A DNA stretch of 8,316 nucleotides. Origin: an uncultured Propionibacteriaceae bacterium. Lineage in GTDB: Bacteria; Actinomycetota; Actinomycetes; Propionibacteriales; Propionibacteriaceae. The translations under genes were made by a program, and so were the position numbers. The stretch lies in contig CALKHV010000102.1 in assembly GCA_937988865.1 (NCBI GenBank), positions 1 to 8,316 on the forward strand, in the 5' to 3' direction. The notes below the pieces were generated by a model, which worked only from the letters and a program-made list of their open reading frames with translations, did not search any database and was not told the origin of the DNA. Of the stretch, positions 1 to 7,020 are shown one piece after another (the first letter of the stretch is position 1; each line of letters starts with the position of its first letter).

Positions 1-1054
1 AGACGTAGTTGACCCAGGCCGCGACCTGGGCGGCGACCGCCGGGTCGTAGTAGTAGTCCATGACCTGTTGCGCATTGCGACGGCGCGTCGAGGTGATGGG
101 GATCATCATGTTGTCGGTCCAGATCGTGCCGCCCGATTCGGGGATCTGGAACTGCCACGACTCGTTCTCGGTTTCGGCCCGCAGCACGAAGAGGTCGCCC
201 GACCAGACAATTCCGGCCACGGCGTTGCCGCTCTTGAGGTCCTCGATGTAGGAGTTGCCCTTCACTCGTCGGATGAAGCCCTCGTCGATGCGCTTGGTGA
301 CTTCCGCGAAGGCGTTCTCGACAGCCGTCTTGTCGAACTGCTCGCTGATCTTGTGGCCCTGCGCCTGCATGATCATGCCGGCCGTGTCGCGGAACTCGCT
401 GAGCACCACCACCTTGCCCTTGAGGTCGTCGGCCCACAGGTCGTCGATGGTCTTGAGGTCGCGGCCGATCGCGTCCCGGTTGTAGCCGATGCCACCGAAG
501 CCGCCCTGCCAGGGGAGGGAGTTCTGCCGACCCGGATCGAAGCTGACGTCCTTCAACGACGGGAGCAGATTGTGTGCATTCGCCATCCGGATGAGTTCGA
601 GCGGTTGGACGAGTCCGTCACGAATGATGCGATTGGCCATCCAGTCGGTGAAGACGAAGATGTCCTTGTTGATGTCCTGCCGGGCACGCAACTGCGGCGC
701 GACCTTGTTGAAATACGAGTCGTTGTCGTCGATCTCTTCGGTGTACTTCACCTTGATACCGCTCGACTTCATGAATGCCTCGAGCGTCGGATAGGTCGAG
801 GTCTCCTCGTCGTAGTCCAGGTAGGCGACCCAGTTGGCGAAGTTGACGACCTTGTCGGTCTCCGACATGTCGACGGGCAGTTCGATCGCTGCACCTCCGG
901 AAGCCGGGGGCGCGGGCGGCGCACAGGCCGCGAGTCCTGCTGCCGCGGCGGCTCCGGCACCGAGACCCATCAGGCGACGACGGCTGAGCCCCGAGTTCGC
1001 CAGCTGGGCGAGTTGCCGCACGAGCGGGTCATTGGGGGACGTGGGACGACTCAT
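1..1054 (-). CDS. Polyamine (spermidine/putrescine) ABC transporter substrate-binding lipoprotein, PotD-like, 3' end cut by window edge
   Basis: Extracytoplasmic solute-binding protein that would capture putrescine, spermidine or a similar cation and deliver it to an ABC importer. The ATG at 1054 is preceded by a strong GGAAGGAG ribosome binding site about 6 bases upstream, and 351 codons are visible with no stop. The N-terminus carries a twin-arginine motif (SRRRLM, residues 24-29), an Ala/Gly-rich hydrophobic stretch and a lipobox LAAC with Cys44, so it is probably exported folded and lipid-anchored. The mature part fits the PotD fold: an aromatic NWVAYLDY stretch near 74-81, FTDWMA near 135-140, and Trp-rich ligand-pocket motifs IVWSGD (W284, D287) and IWTDNMMIP (W312, D314), which correspond to the Trp/Asp polyamine contacts known in PotD. 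It starts 35 bases after the aldehyde dehydrogenase gene and probably shares its transcript; permease and ATPase genes are expected beyond the left edge. Exact ligand is inferred. Confidence 0.88.
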   Translation of the reverse strand, partial: MSRPTSPNDPLVRQLAQLANSGLSRRRLMGLGAGAAAAAGLAACAPPAPPASGGAAIELPVDMSETDKVVNFANWVAYLDYDEETSTYPTLEAFMKSSGIKVKYTEEIDDNDSYFNKVAPQLRARQDINKDIFVFTDWMANRIIRDGLVQPLELIRMANAHNLLPSLKDVSFDPGRQNSLPWQGGFGGIGYNRDAIGRDLKTIDDLWADDLKGKVVVLSEFRDTAGMIMQAQGHKISEQFDKTAVENAFAEVTKRIDEGFIRRVKGNSYIEDLKSGNAVAGIVWSGDLFVLRAETENESWQFQIPESGGTIWTDNMMIPITSTRRRNAQQVMDYYYDPAVAAQVAAWVNYV

Positions 1055-1089
1055 GCGTCCCTCCTTCCGGTGGTGGAGGACGAGGAAGT

Positions 1090-2538
1090 TCAGGACTCGA
1101 TGTTGGCCATGACGTGCTTGATGCGGGTGTAGTCCTCGAAGCCGTACATCGACAGGTCTTTGCCGTAGCCGGACTTCTTGAAGCCGCCGTGGGGCATCTC
1201 GGCGACCAGGGGGATGTGGGTGTTGATCCAGACGCAACCGAAGTCGAGACGCTTGGACGTCCGCATGGCGGTGCCGAAGTCCTTCGTCCAGACACTGGAC
1301 GCCAGCCCGAAGTCGACGTCGTTCGCCCAGCGGATCGCCTCGTCCTCGTCGCTGAACGACTGAACCGTGATGACCGGCCCGAAGATCTCGTTCTGGATGG
1401 CCTCGTCGTCCTGCCGCAGCCCAGAGACCACCGTGGGCTGCAGGTAGAAGCCGGCGTCCAGACCGGGGACGCGTCCGCCACCCGTCGCGATGGACGCGTG
1501 GTCGGGCAGCCGGTCGAGGAAGCCACGAACGTGGTTGAACTGGTTGGCGCTGTTGACCGGGCCGAAGAGGGCGTCCTCATCGTCCGGAAGGCCCACCTTC
1601 GCCGACGTGGACGCGTACTTCGCGAGTTCGGCGACGAACTCGTCGTGGATGGACGCGTGGACGAGCACGCGTGTCGCGGCCGTGCAGTCCTGGCCGGCGT
1701 TGAAGTAGCCGGCGACCGCGATGCCCTCGACGGCGGCGGCGAGGTCGGCGTCCGCGTGGACGATGACCGGCGCCTTGCCACCCAACTCGAGGTGGACGCG
1801 CGTGACGTTCCGGGACGCGGTCTCGGCCACCTGCATGCCCGCGCGCACCGAACCGGTGATCGACACCATCGCCGGGATCCGGCTCTCGACCATCGCGTGG
1901 CCGGTCGTGCGGTCGCCCGTGATGACGTTGAAGGTGCCTTCGGGGAGGAACTCGGACGCCAACTCAGCGAGGCGCAGGGTCGACTCGGGCGTCGTGTCGC
2001 TGGGCTTGAGGACGACGGTGTTCCCTGCTGCAAGGGCCGGGGCGATCTTCCACACGGCCATGAGGAGCGGGTAGTTCCAGGGAGTGACCTGTCCGACGAC
2101 ACCGATGGGCTCGCGGCGTACCCACGAGGTGTGGCCCGGCAGGTACTCGGCGGAGGCGCGTCCCTCGAGGATGCGGGCGGCTCCGGCGAAGAAGCGAAGT
2201 TGGTCGATCATCGGCGGCAGTTCTTCGCTCGCCGTGAGGGCGTAGGGCTTGCCGGTGGTCTCTGCCTCCAGCTTGACGAACTCGTCGGCACGAGCCTCGA
2301 GGGCGTCCGCGATCTTCAGGAGCGCGGTTTGACGCTGGGCGGGCGTCGTCTGCCCCCAGACCTCGAAGGCCCTGGCAGCCGCCTGGTAGGCGGCGTCGAC
2401 GTCCGCAGCCGTCGAGACTGGCGCGCTCGCAACCACGCTTGCGTCGACAGGGCTGACGAGGTTGGTGGTGTCGTCCGCGCCGGCAGCCACGAAGCCACCG
2501 TTCACGAAGTTGCGCAGGACGCGAGGTTGTTCGCCCAT
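1090..2538 (-). CDS. NAD(P)-dependent aldehyde dehydrogenase, probable gamma-aminobutyraldehyde dehydrogenase
   Basis: A 482-residue cytoplasmic aldehyde dehydrogenase, the usual family length, that oxidises an aldehyde to its acid. The most likely substrate is 4-aminobutanal (giving GABA) from putrescine breakdown. All key elements are visible: TPWNYP with oxyanion-hole Asn155, VVLKPS with cofactor-binding Lys178, ITGS ending at Ser230, ELGGKAP with general-base Glu251, GQDCTAA with nucleophile Cys285, and EIFGPV (384-389). The GQDCTAA context and the C-terminal MPHGGFKKSGYGKDLSMYGFEDY stretch (448-470) match the PatD/YdcW-like group better than succinate-semialdehyde dehydrogenases. The ATG at 2538 has a GGGGGG purine run 5 bases upstream. 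It is followed after 35 bases by a polyamine-binding protein gene and is divergent from an Lrp/AsnC regulator, both of which favour the polyamine assignment. A betaine- or other aminoaldehyde dehydrogenase remains possible because substrate choice cannot be read from motifs. Confidence 0.9.
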   Translation of the reverse strand: MGEQPRVLRNFVNGGFVAAGADDTTNLVSPVDASVVASAPVSTAADVDAAYQAAARAFEVWGQTTPAQRQTALLKIADALEARADEFVKLEAETTGKPYALTASEELPPMIDQLRFFAGAARILEGRASAEYLPGHTSWVRREPIGVVGQVTPWNYPLLMAVWKIAPALAAGNTVVLKPSDTTPESTLRLAELASEFLPEGTFNVITGDRTTGHAMVESRIPAMVSITGSVRAGMQVAETASRNVTRVHLELGGKAPVIVHADADLAAAVEGIAVAGYFNAGQDCTAATRVLVHASIHDEFVAELAKYASTSAKVGLPDDEDALFGPVNSANQFNHVRGFLDRLPDHASIATGGGRVPGLDAGFYLQPTVVSGLRQDDEAIQNEIFGPVITVQSFSDEDEAIRWANDVDFGLASSVWTKDFGTAMRTSKRLDFGCVWINTHIPLVAEMPHGGFKKSGYGKDLSMYGFEDYTRIKHVMANIES

Positions 2539-2718
2539 GAAATCCCCCCGGATGACGCCCGCTGTCCACGGGCAGATGCGAGGAGCTTACCCGAAGTACC
2601 AAGCAAATCAAGCCCGAAACATGGATATGACGACTGATCCAGTAACGTTTGCGATGCGAGACAACTGAATCCGTCGTTGCCCCTTGCCATGCCCTCCTGC
2701 GCACGGGAGGATGGGCCC
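2539..2718. promoter_or_regulatory. Divergent promoter region between the dehydrogenase and Lrp-type regulator genes
   Basis: This 180-base gap is visibly richer in A/T than the flanking genes and must contain promoters for both directions. Lrp/AsnC proteins often bind such shared regions and control their own gene and the divergent one, so an operator is expected here (inference). I see short imperfect dyads, for example GGAT/ATCC arms at 2623-2640, but no clear match to an Lrp consensus. The dehydrogenase start has a GGGGGG Shine-Dalgarno-like run at 2544-2549; the regulator start has GGGAGGAT at 2704-2711. Confidence 0.45.
2584..2611 (-). promoter_or_regulatory. Possible -35/-10 promoter for the dehydrogenase-transporter unit
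   Basis: On the minus strand TTGATT (2611-2606) and TAAGCT (2589-2584) are separated by 16 bases and would place the transcript start roughly 40 bases before the dehydrogenase ATG. The -35 matches 4 of 6 consensus bases and the -10 only 3 of 6, so this is a weak call. An AGTACCAAG string sits in the spacer at 2595-2603 and also occurs, inverted, at 3269-3277. Confidence 0.22.
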
Positions 2719-3201
2719 ATGTCGGACTCCTCCCTCGACCCCCAGCGGGTCACCGTCCAACTGGACGACGTCGCCAAGCAGATCATCGAGCACCTCCAGC
2801 GCGACGGTCGGCGATCGTATGCCGCGATCGCGAAGGACGTCGGGCTGAGCGAGGCCGCGGTCCGGCAGCGGGTCCAGCGCATGATCGACGCGGGCATCAT
2901 GCAGATCGTCGCGGTCACCGACCCGATGCAGGTCGGCTTCCGACGCCAGGCCATGGTTGGCGTCCGGGTCACTGGTGACACCAACATCGTCGCTGACGCC
3001 CTCGCCGCCCTGCCCGAGGCCGACTACGTGCTCACCACCGCGGGAAGCTTCGACGTCATGGTGGAGGTCGTCTGCGAGGACGACGCCCAGCTCCTCGAGC
3101 TGCTCTCCCACAAGATCCGTGTGATCCCCGGCGTCACGTCGACCGAGACCTTCGTCTACCTCAAGCTGAACAAGCAGCACTACGACTGGGGGACGCGCTG
3201 A
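2719..3201 (+). CDS. Lrp/AsnC-family transcriptional regulator
   Basis: A 160-residue DNA-binding regulator, the normal size for the family. Residues 16-62 form the AsnC-type winged helix-turn-helix (DDVAKQIIEHLQRDGRRSYA, then KDVGLSEAAVRQRVQRMIDAGI), and residues 78-150 form the RAM effector-binding and oligomerisation domain, with the AGSFD turn at 108-112 and the closing VTSTETFVYLKL strand. Such proteins act as dimers to octamers and sense amino acids or related small molecules. I chose the ATG at 2719 because GGGAGGAT ends 7 bases upstream; a TTG 42 bases earlier would add 14 residues of low-quality sequence with no ribosome binding site. It is divergent from the dehydrogenase and polyamine-binding genes and is the obvious candidate for controlling them, probably with autoregulation. 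The effector is unknown; a polyamine, GABA or an amino acid is a guess from context. Confidence 0.92.
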   Translation: MSDSSLDPQRVTVQLDDVAKQIIEHLQRDGRRSYAAIAKDVGLSEAAVRQRVQRMIDAGIMQIVAVTDPMQVGFRRQAMVGVRVTGDTNIVADALAALPEADYVLTTAGSFDVMVEVVCEDDAQLLELLSHKIRVIPGVTSTETFVYLKLNKQHYDWGTR

Positions 3202-3206
3202 CCCCA

Positions 3207-3223
3207 CCCCGGCGTAGCCGGGG
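3207..3223 (+). terminator. GC-rich hairpin after the Lrp-type gene, probable terminator
   Basis: A perfect 7-bp stem CCCCGGC / GCCGGGG with a GTA loop begins 5 bases after the regulator's stop codon. An overlapping alternative pairs GGGG (3221-3224) with CCCC (3230-3233). No T-run follows, which is common for terminators in high-GC actinobacteria. It would separate the regulator transcript from the convergent ABC permease transcript. Confidence 0.45.
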
Positions 3224-3241
3224 GCTGGTCCCCTCACCTCA

Positions 3242-3257
3242 TGGTCCTTTCGTACCA
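3242..3257 (+). repeat. 16-base repeat, copy 1, in the convergent gap
   Basis: TGGTCCTTTCGTACCA occurs here and, identically and in the same orientation, at 7038-7053. It is an imperfect dyad (GGTMC-N4-GKACC). A further GGTAC lies at 3272-3276, 20 bases from this copy's GTACC centre to centre and in opposite orientation. This copy is downstream of both flanking genes, so its role is unclear; see the findings. Confidence 0.75.
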
Positions 3258-3314
3258 CCGCCTTGTGCCTTGGTACTGACTATTCCCGTTCAAGGGTTTT
3301 CCAATGGGAAGTTC

Positions 3315-3413
3315 TTGGCGCGCCTGATACTCGCCACCTCCGCCTCGGCTTACGCCGTCAACGTCTCCTCCAATGATCTGCGCCTCTCTGTCGGCCCGCT
3401 CACTCAGAACTGA
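3315..3413 (+). other. Weak 32-codon open frame with signal-peptide-like start; unproven
   Basis: A TTG at 3315 with a GGGAA run 4 bases upstream opens a frame for 32 residues beginning MARLILATSASAYAVNV and ending at a TGA at 3411-3413. The short hydrophobic segment followed by AYA looks like a miniature signal peptide. The same frame is open further upstream, across the 16-base repeat, so it could equally be a decayed remnant of a longer gene. Its last 14 bases overlap the 3' end of the permease gene on the opposite strand. I do not recognise it and it may be chance. Confidence 0.12.
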
Positions 3414-6117
3414 GGATGCGCGCGGTCGGCAGTCGTCCCGCCCAGGTCGCGGGCACGAGGGCGGTCACGAGGCTCGCGATGATCGCCCCGAGTGCAACGG
3501 CCACGGTCGTCAGCGCTGTCGTCGCGTCCAGACCCCCGAAGGCGGACGCCCACGTGACAAGGGCGATCAATGTTCCGATGAGGGCACCGAGGCCACTGAC
3601 GACCAGCGCCTGGACCAGGACGGTCGCGCCGAGCATCCGATCGGTCCAGCCCACGGCTCGTAGCGCCGCGAGGCTGCGGGCGTCCTCGGCGAGGCCGAGG
3701 AAGAGCAGGGTCCCCAAGGCCGTGAGCCCCAGGACGCCGATCAGCACTGCCGCGGCGAGGTCCGGCGTCCGAACCTGGACGGCCACCGCATCCCCGAGGA
3801 ACGAGCCGATGAGAGTCGCCCGGAAGTGGGCAAGGATCGATCCCAGCAGAGCTGCGGACGTGACCGCGAGCGCGACCCCGACCGCGCCGACGGCCAGGCG
3901 TCCGGGACGTTGACGAAGCATCATGATCCCCACACCGAGCGGGCCGCCGACCTGTCTGGCCCTGTTTCCGCGCACCAGCTGCGCCGGACGGAAGGCTTCG
4001 GCAGGGGCGACGCGGCCGGCGGCATCAGTCGCGGCCAGACCAGGCACCAGGGCGAGGAGCACACCGAGGGGAATCGCCGCAACCAGCACAGGCCACGCGA
4101 CCGCCACATCGAGTGCGGCGGTGATCGGCAACGACAGCACCGCCCCGGCGACCCCGGCCACGCCACCCACCAGCCCAAGCTCAGCCATGACAACCGACCT
4201 GCGCATCGCCGGTGTCCAACCGAGACACGCCAGGGTCGCGAGTTCCCCGCGCCGGGACGCCACCGTAGCGGTCGCCGTCAACCACACCGTCAACGCAGAG
4301 GACGCCAACACGAGCGCGAGGAGGAAGATGCTCTTGGTGTCGAGCGCATCCGCGATGGCGACCGCGACGCCCTTCTTCGTCCACTGCTCGTTGACCAGCA
4401 GGGCCGGGGTGCCGGAGTCCGTTGCCGGCAGGGCCACCTGCTGGTTCTGCAGCGAAGCACCCGCCGTGATGTCGACGTCCAGCCCTGTGCGCTCGCGTAT
4501 CTGTTCGGCGACCACGCGAATACGTTCGCGGTCTGCGGCGCTCGTCCCCGTGACCCCGGCGACCCTCACCCGCACGCTGCTCACCGGGGCTGTCCGATCG
4601 AGATCGGGGAAGTGCTCCCACATCAGGGGCAGGGCCTGGAGAGGGACCAGCAGGGCCGGCGGTGACTGCATGTAGCCCGCTGGATTCAGGTCGGACATCA
4701 TCGGTTCGTCACCCAGGACGCGCGCCGAGGCCTCGTCGGCGCCCGTGACCACCGACGATCGGTAGCTCTCCAGCGGCACGTCGTTCAGGTTCGACGGACG
4801 CTGGACCAGGTCGGGATCGTAGGTTCCCACCACGTTGAACGACATGAAACTTCTCGTATCAGCCCTGGCCACCGTCAGCGTCCGGAAACCGGTGTCGCAC
4901 ACGCTGGGTGCAGTGACGCCGAACTCCACGCCGTCGGGTGTGTCGAGCCACACCGTCGGCTCGCAGGCCACCACGTCGGGGACGAGCGGAGTCCCTTCGG
5001 AGTAGGTGACACGTTCCGGCTGGATGATCGAGAGGGCGATCAGACTGCCGTCAGCAGTTGCCTCGGGGCCCGAGTTGGCGACGATGTCCTGGCTGTAGGC
5101 CTCGGACGCGTCTCGCTCCACGCTCGCCACCGTTCGTACCGGGGTGGCGTCGAGAACCAGATCGCGGCGCCGATGGGCGTCCGTCGTGGCCATCACCTGA
5201 TCGATCGTGCGCTGGTCGAGTTCCTCGACGACCAGCGTCGCCCGAAAGTCGAAGGGGAGGCCGGTGGCCATGACAGCCGTCGCCGTCGGGAGCGGTCCAC
5301 CAGGCCCGTCCGCGGTGCCGGCGCCATCGTCCACCGTCAGTGCGCGCCCCGTCGTGATCGCCTGGTCGAGCCCCGTCAAGCGATGCTCGGCGGCAGGGTC
5401 GATCGCCTGAATGGCCATCGGGATCATCAGCAAGGCCTCGACGACTCCCGGGTCCTCGCCGGTGACGCTCGTGCAGAACTGTCGGAACGCCTCGCCGGGA
5501 GTGGCCGGGCGCCCTCCCGCGCTTGACGCCAGGCAGACCGTCACCGGTCCGGACGCGCGCTCCTCCACCTGGGCCGACATGTTCGCAGGCTCGACGACGT
5601 CGTCCACGCTCTTCAGCGGCGAACGGGTCAGGTAGAGGTAGCCGTGGTTGGTAGACGTTTCCCCCGTCCCGTTCCGGGCGGCCCCGTTCAGCGAGAACCG
5701 CACCATCGCGTGCTCCCGCGTCCCCAGCACCTGACCCACGTCGACCTTCAGCATGACGTTGCGTTGCACCTGGCCGAGCACGGCAACGGGGGCGGCGACC
5801 TCCACGTCGGTGATTGCGGTGATCTGCCGCACCTGGTCGAGGGTGATCCCGCCGAACGTCTCGGTCAGGAAGTTGGGACGCACCGCGCCCAACGACTGCT
5901 CCATGGCCGACGCCGAACCTGCGGGGCGAACCAACACGTCGTAGGTGGAACGAAAGTTGTCCTCGACCGTCTGCGTCACGACGAGCCGCGCGGTGCTGAC
6001 ACTTCCGGTGAGCACCCCGAAACTGGTGGTGGCGACAAGAATGGCGAACGCGGCGGCCAACGTCCGTCGCCAGTCACCCCGGGCGTGAGCCAGCGCGAAC
6101 CGGAGGATCTCCGTCAT
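3400..6117 (-). CDS. ABC transporter permease with two FtsX/MacB-type units and a very large extracytoplasmic domain
   Basis: A 905-residue inner-membrane protein that would form the membrane part of an ABC exporter or mechanotransmission complex with the ATPase encoded just upstream. The start at 6117 is chosen because ATGA makes the ATPase stop and this start overlap by one base, and MTEILRFALAHARGDWRRT is a typical FtsX-type opening; the earlier in-frame start would overlap the ATPase by 70 bases. Predicted layout: TM1 at about 19-41; an extracytoplasmic domain of roughly 555 residues; three segments at about 597-619, 645-668 and 675-696 (first FtsX unit, with the SRRGELATLACLGWT cytoplasmic loop); then four segments at about 741-765, 787-810, 828-858 and 868-894 (second unit, with SLAALRAVGWTDRM). 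The big domain has only four cysteines, 195, 215, 385 and 407. The second unit has almost no external domain. Substrate (peptide, lipid, lipoprotein or antibiotic) cannot be read from the sequence. Confidence 0.9.
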   Translation of the reverse strand: MTEILRFALAHARGDWRRTLAAAFAILVATTSFGVLTGSVSTARLVVTQTVEDNFRSTYDVLVRPAGSASAMEQSLGAVRPNFLTETFGGITLDQVRQITAITDVEVAAPVAVLGQVQRNVMLKVDVGQVLGTREHAMVRFSLNGAARNGTGETSTNHGYLYLTRSPLKSVDDVVEPANMSAQVEERASGPVTVCLASSAGGRPATPGEAFRQFCTSVTGEDPGVVEALLMIPMAIQAIDPAAEHRLTGLDQAITTGRALTVDDGAGTADGPGGPLPTATAVMATGLPFDFRATLVVEELDQRTIDQVMATTDAHRRRDLVLDATPVRTVASVERDASEAYSQDIVANSGPEATADGSLIALSIIQPERVTYSEGTPLVPDVVACEPTVWLDTPDGVEFGVTAPSVCDTGFRTLTVARADTRSFMSFNVVGTYDPDLVQRPSNLNDVPLESYRSSVVTGADEASARVLGDEPMMSDLNPAGYMQSPPALLVPLQALPLMWEHFPDLDRTAPVSSVRVRVAGVTGTSAADRERIRVVAEQIRERTGLDVDITAGASLQNQQVALPATDSGTPALLVNEQWTKKGVAVAIADALDTKSIFLLALVLASSALTVWLTATATVASRRGELATLACLGWTPAMRRSVVMAELGLVGGVAGVAGAVLSLPITAALDVAVAWPVLVAAIPLGVLLALVPGLAATDAAGRVAPAEAFRPAQLVRGNRARQVGGPLGVGIMMLRQRPGRLAVGAVGVALAVTSAALLGSILAHFRATLIGSFLGDAVAVQVRTPDLAAAVLIGVLGLTALGTLLFLGLAEDARSLAALRAVGWTDRMLGATVLVQALVVSGLGALIGTLIALVTWASAFGGLDATTALTTVAVALGAIIASLVTALVPATWAGRLPTARILSSE

Positions 6118-6806
6118 GGGACGCGACCCTCGACCGCGCGAACCGACGCCCGGCCGTCCAGCATCTCGATGACGTCGTGGCACAAGCCCGCAATCCCCGG
6201 ATCATGCGTGGCCACGACCAACGTCGCACCACTCGCCTCCTGCAGCGAGATCAGGACGTCCATCACCTCATGCGCAGTTTCGGAGTCAAGGTTGCCGGTG
6301 GGCTCATCAGCCAGCAGGAGGGAGGGGGACGCCACGAGCGCCCGCGCGATCGCCACGCGCTGCTGCTGGCCCCCCGACAACTCGCCGGGGCGGGCGTCCA
6401 TGCGGCCGCCAAGACCGACAGCCTCCAGCAGGTGGCGGGCACGAGCCCGCCGGTCGCCATCGAAAGGCCGACCCATCAAGGGTGCGGTGACGTTGTCGAG
6501 CAGGGTGAGGGCCGGCAACAGATGAAACTGCTGGAAGACGAAACCCACCCCGGAGCGGTAGTCAGCGGCCTTGCGACGAGACAAGTCGGTGACCACCACT
6601 CCGTCCACCGTGACGGCCCCCGCGTCCGGCTCCTCGATCAAACCGATCAGGTGCAGCAGCGTCGACTTGCCGGAGCCAGATGGCCCCATCAGGGCGGTAC
6701 GGCGGCCGGCGCCCAGATCGAGCGAGACGTCGTCGACGGCAGGCAGGAACGACCCGTCACCCAACCTGAATCGCTTCGATACACCCCGAAGTTCGACAGC
6801 GCTCAT
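6114..6806 (-). CDS. ABC transporter ATP-binding protein, MacB/LolD/FtsE-type
   Basis: A 230-residue cytoplasmic ATPase that powers the adjacent FtsX-like permease. All nucleotide-binding motifs are intact: Walker A GPSGSGKST (41-49), Q-loop FQQFHLLP with Gln92, signature LSGGQQQR (143-150), Walker B LLLADEPT with catalytic Glu168, D-loop GNLDSETA (171-178), and H-loop His201. The LLADEPTGNLDS wording is typical of the MacB/LolD exporter-type group, not of importers. The ATG at 6806 has AAGGGA 6 bases upstream and gives the family length. The same frame is open further upstream, and a GTG at 6917 with GGAG at ideal spacing would give a 267-residue form with a hydrophobic N-terminus; I prefer the shorter form. 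The gene ends in an ATGA overlap with the permease gene, so the two are likely co-translated. Confidence 0.92.
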   Translation of the reverse strand: MSAVELRGVSKRFRLGDGSFLPAVDDVSLDLGAGRRTALMGPSGSGKSTLLHLIGLIEEPDAGAVTVDGVVVTDLSRRKAADYRSGVGFVFQQFHLLPALTLLDNVTAPLMGRPFDGDRRARARHLLEAVGLGGRMDARPGELSGGQQQRVAIARALVASPSLLLADEPTGNLDSETAHEVMDVLISLQEASGATLVVATHDPGIAGLCHDVIEMLDGRASVRAVEGRVP

Positions 6807-6917
6807 CCGGCATCCCTTCACGCGGCCAACTGGAGCCGCTTCACGGGCAGGTCGGGGGGACACGGCCACGCCTAGCGCCACCACTGACGCTGCCCGGAGC
6901 GGAACGAGCTTCTTCAC
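6807..6917 (-). other. In-frame signal-peptide-like extension upstream of the ATPase; possible fossil of a deleted gene
   Basis: A GTG at 6917-6915, with GGAG at 6927-6924 (6-base spacing), opens a frame reading KKLVPLRAASVVALGVAV after the initiator, followed by SPRPA. That is the pattern of a bacterial signal peptide (two lysines, hydrophobic core, polar end). The frame continues without a stop for 37 codons into the ATPase. In the +1 frame the same stretch, downstream of a TAG, reads DLPVKRLQLAA and stops at 6820-6818 near the ATPase start, like the end of an upstream gene. Together these suggest that an exported protein gene, such as an adaptor, once stood here and was internally deleted. 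This is inference from a short stretch. Confidence 0.3.
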
Positions 6918-6961
6918 GTGATTCTCCGTTCGAATGAAGAGGACTAAGCTTTTGGGCCTCC

Positions 6962-6983
6962 GGTGGCTCGGGAGGGAGCCACC
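6962..6983 (-). promoter_or_regulatory. Stem-loop in the leader of the ABC transporter genes
   Basis: GGTGGCTC and GAGCCACC form a perfect 8-bp stem around a 6-base loop. It lies between the 16-base repeat and the first possible start codon at 6917, so it would be in the untranslated leader if transcription begins upstream of it. No T-run follows on either strand, which argues against a classical terminator. A leader structure, attenuator or mRNA-stability element is possible. Confidence 0.4.
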
Positions 6984-7020
6984 AGCCGAGTCTCTCGCGG
7001 TGAGTCTCAGTTGACGCCCA

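Noticed and set aside
68..1132. Open frame of about 350 codons on the plus strand, opposite the polyamine-binding protein
   Set aside because: Antisense shadow of a real gene; the minus-strand frame has the ribosome binding site, Tat signal, lipobox and PotD motifs.
1114..2637. Open frame of about 500 codons on the plus strand, opposite the aldehyde dehydrogenase
   Set aside because: It is antisense to a gene with every catalytic motif intact, has Arg/Val/Asp-rich low-complexity composition and no recognisable domain; long antisense frames are expected at this GC content.
2677..2718. Upstream TTG start for the Lrp-type regulator
   Set aside because: The 14 extra residues do not resemble the family, and the ribosome binding site at 2704-2711 is spaced for the ATG at 2719.
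2608..3258. Minus-strand frame of about 216 codons across the Lrp-type gene
   Set aside because: It mirrors the Lrp-type coding sequence and has no ribosome binding site or domain of its own.
6118..6183. Upstream start giving a 927-residue permease
   Set aside because: It would overlap the ATPase gene by 70 bases and add an Arg/Gly-rich tail; the ATGA-coupled start at 6117 fits the family.
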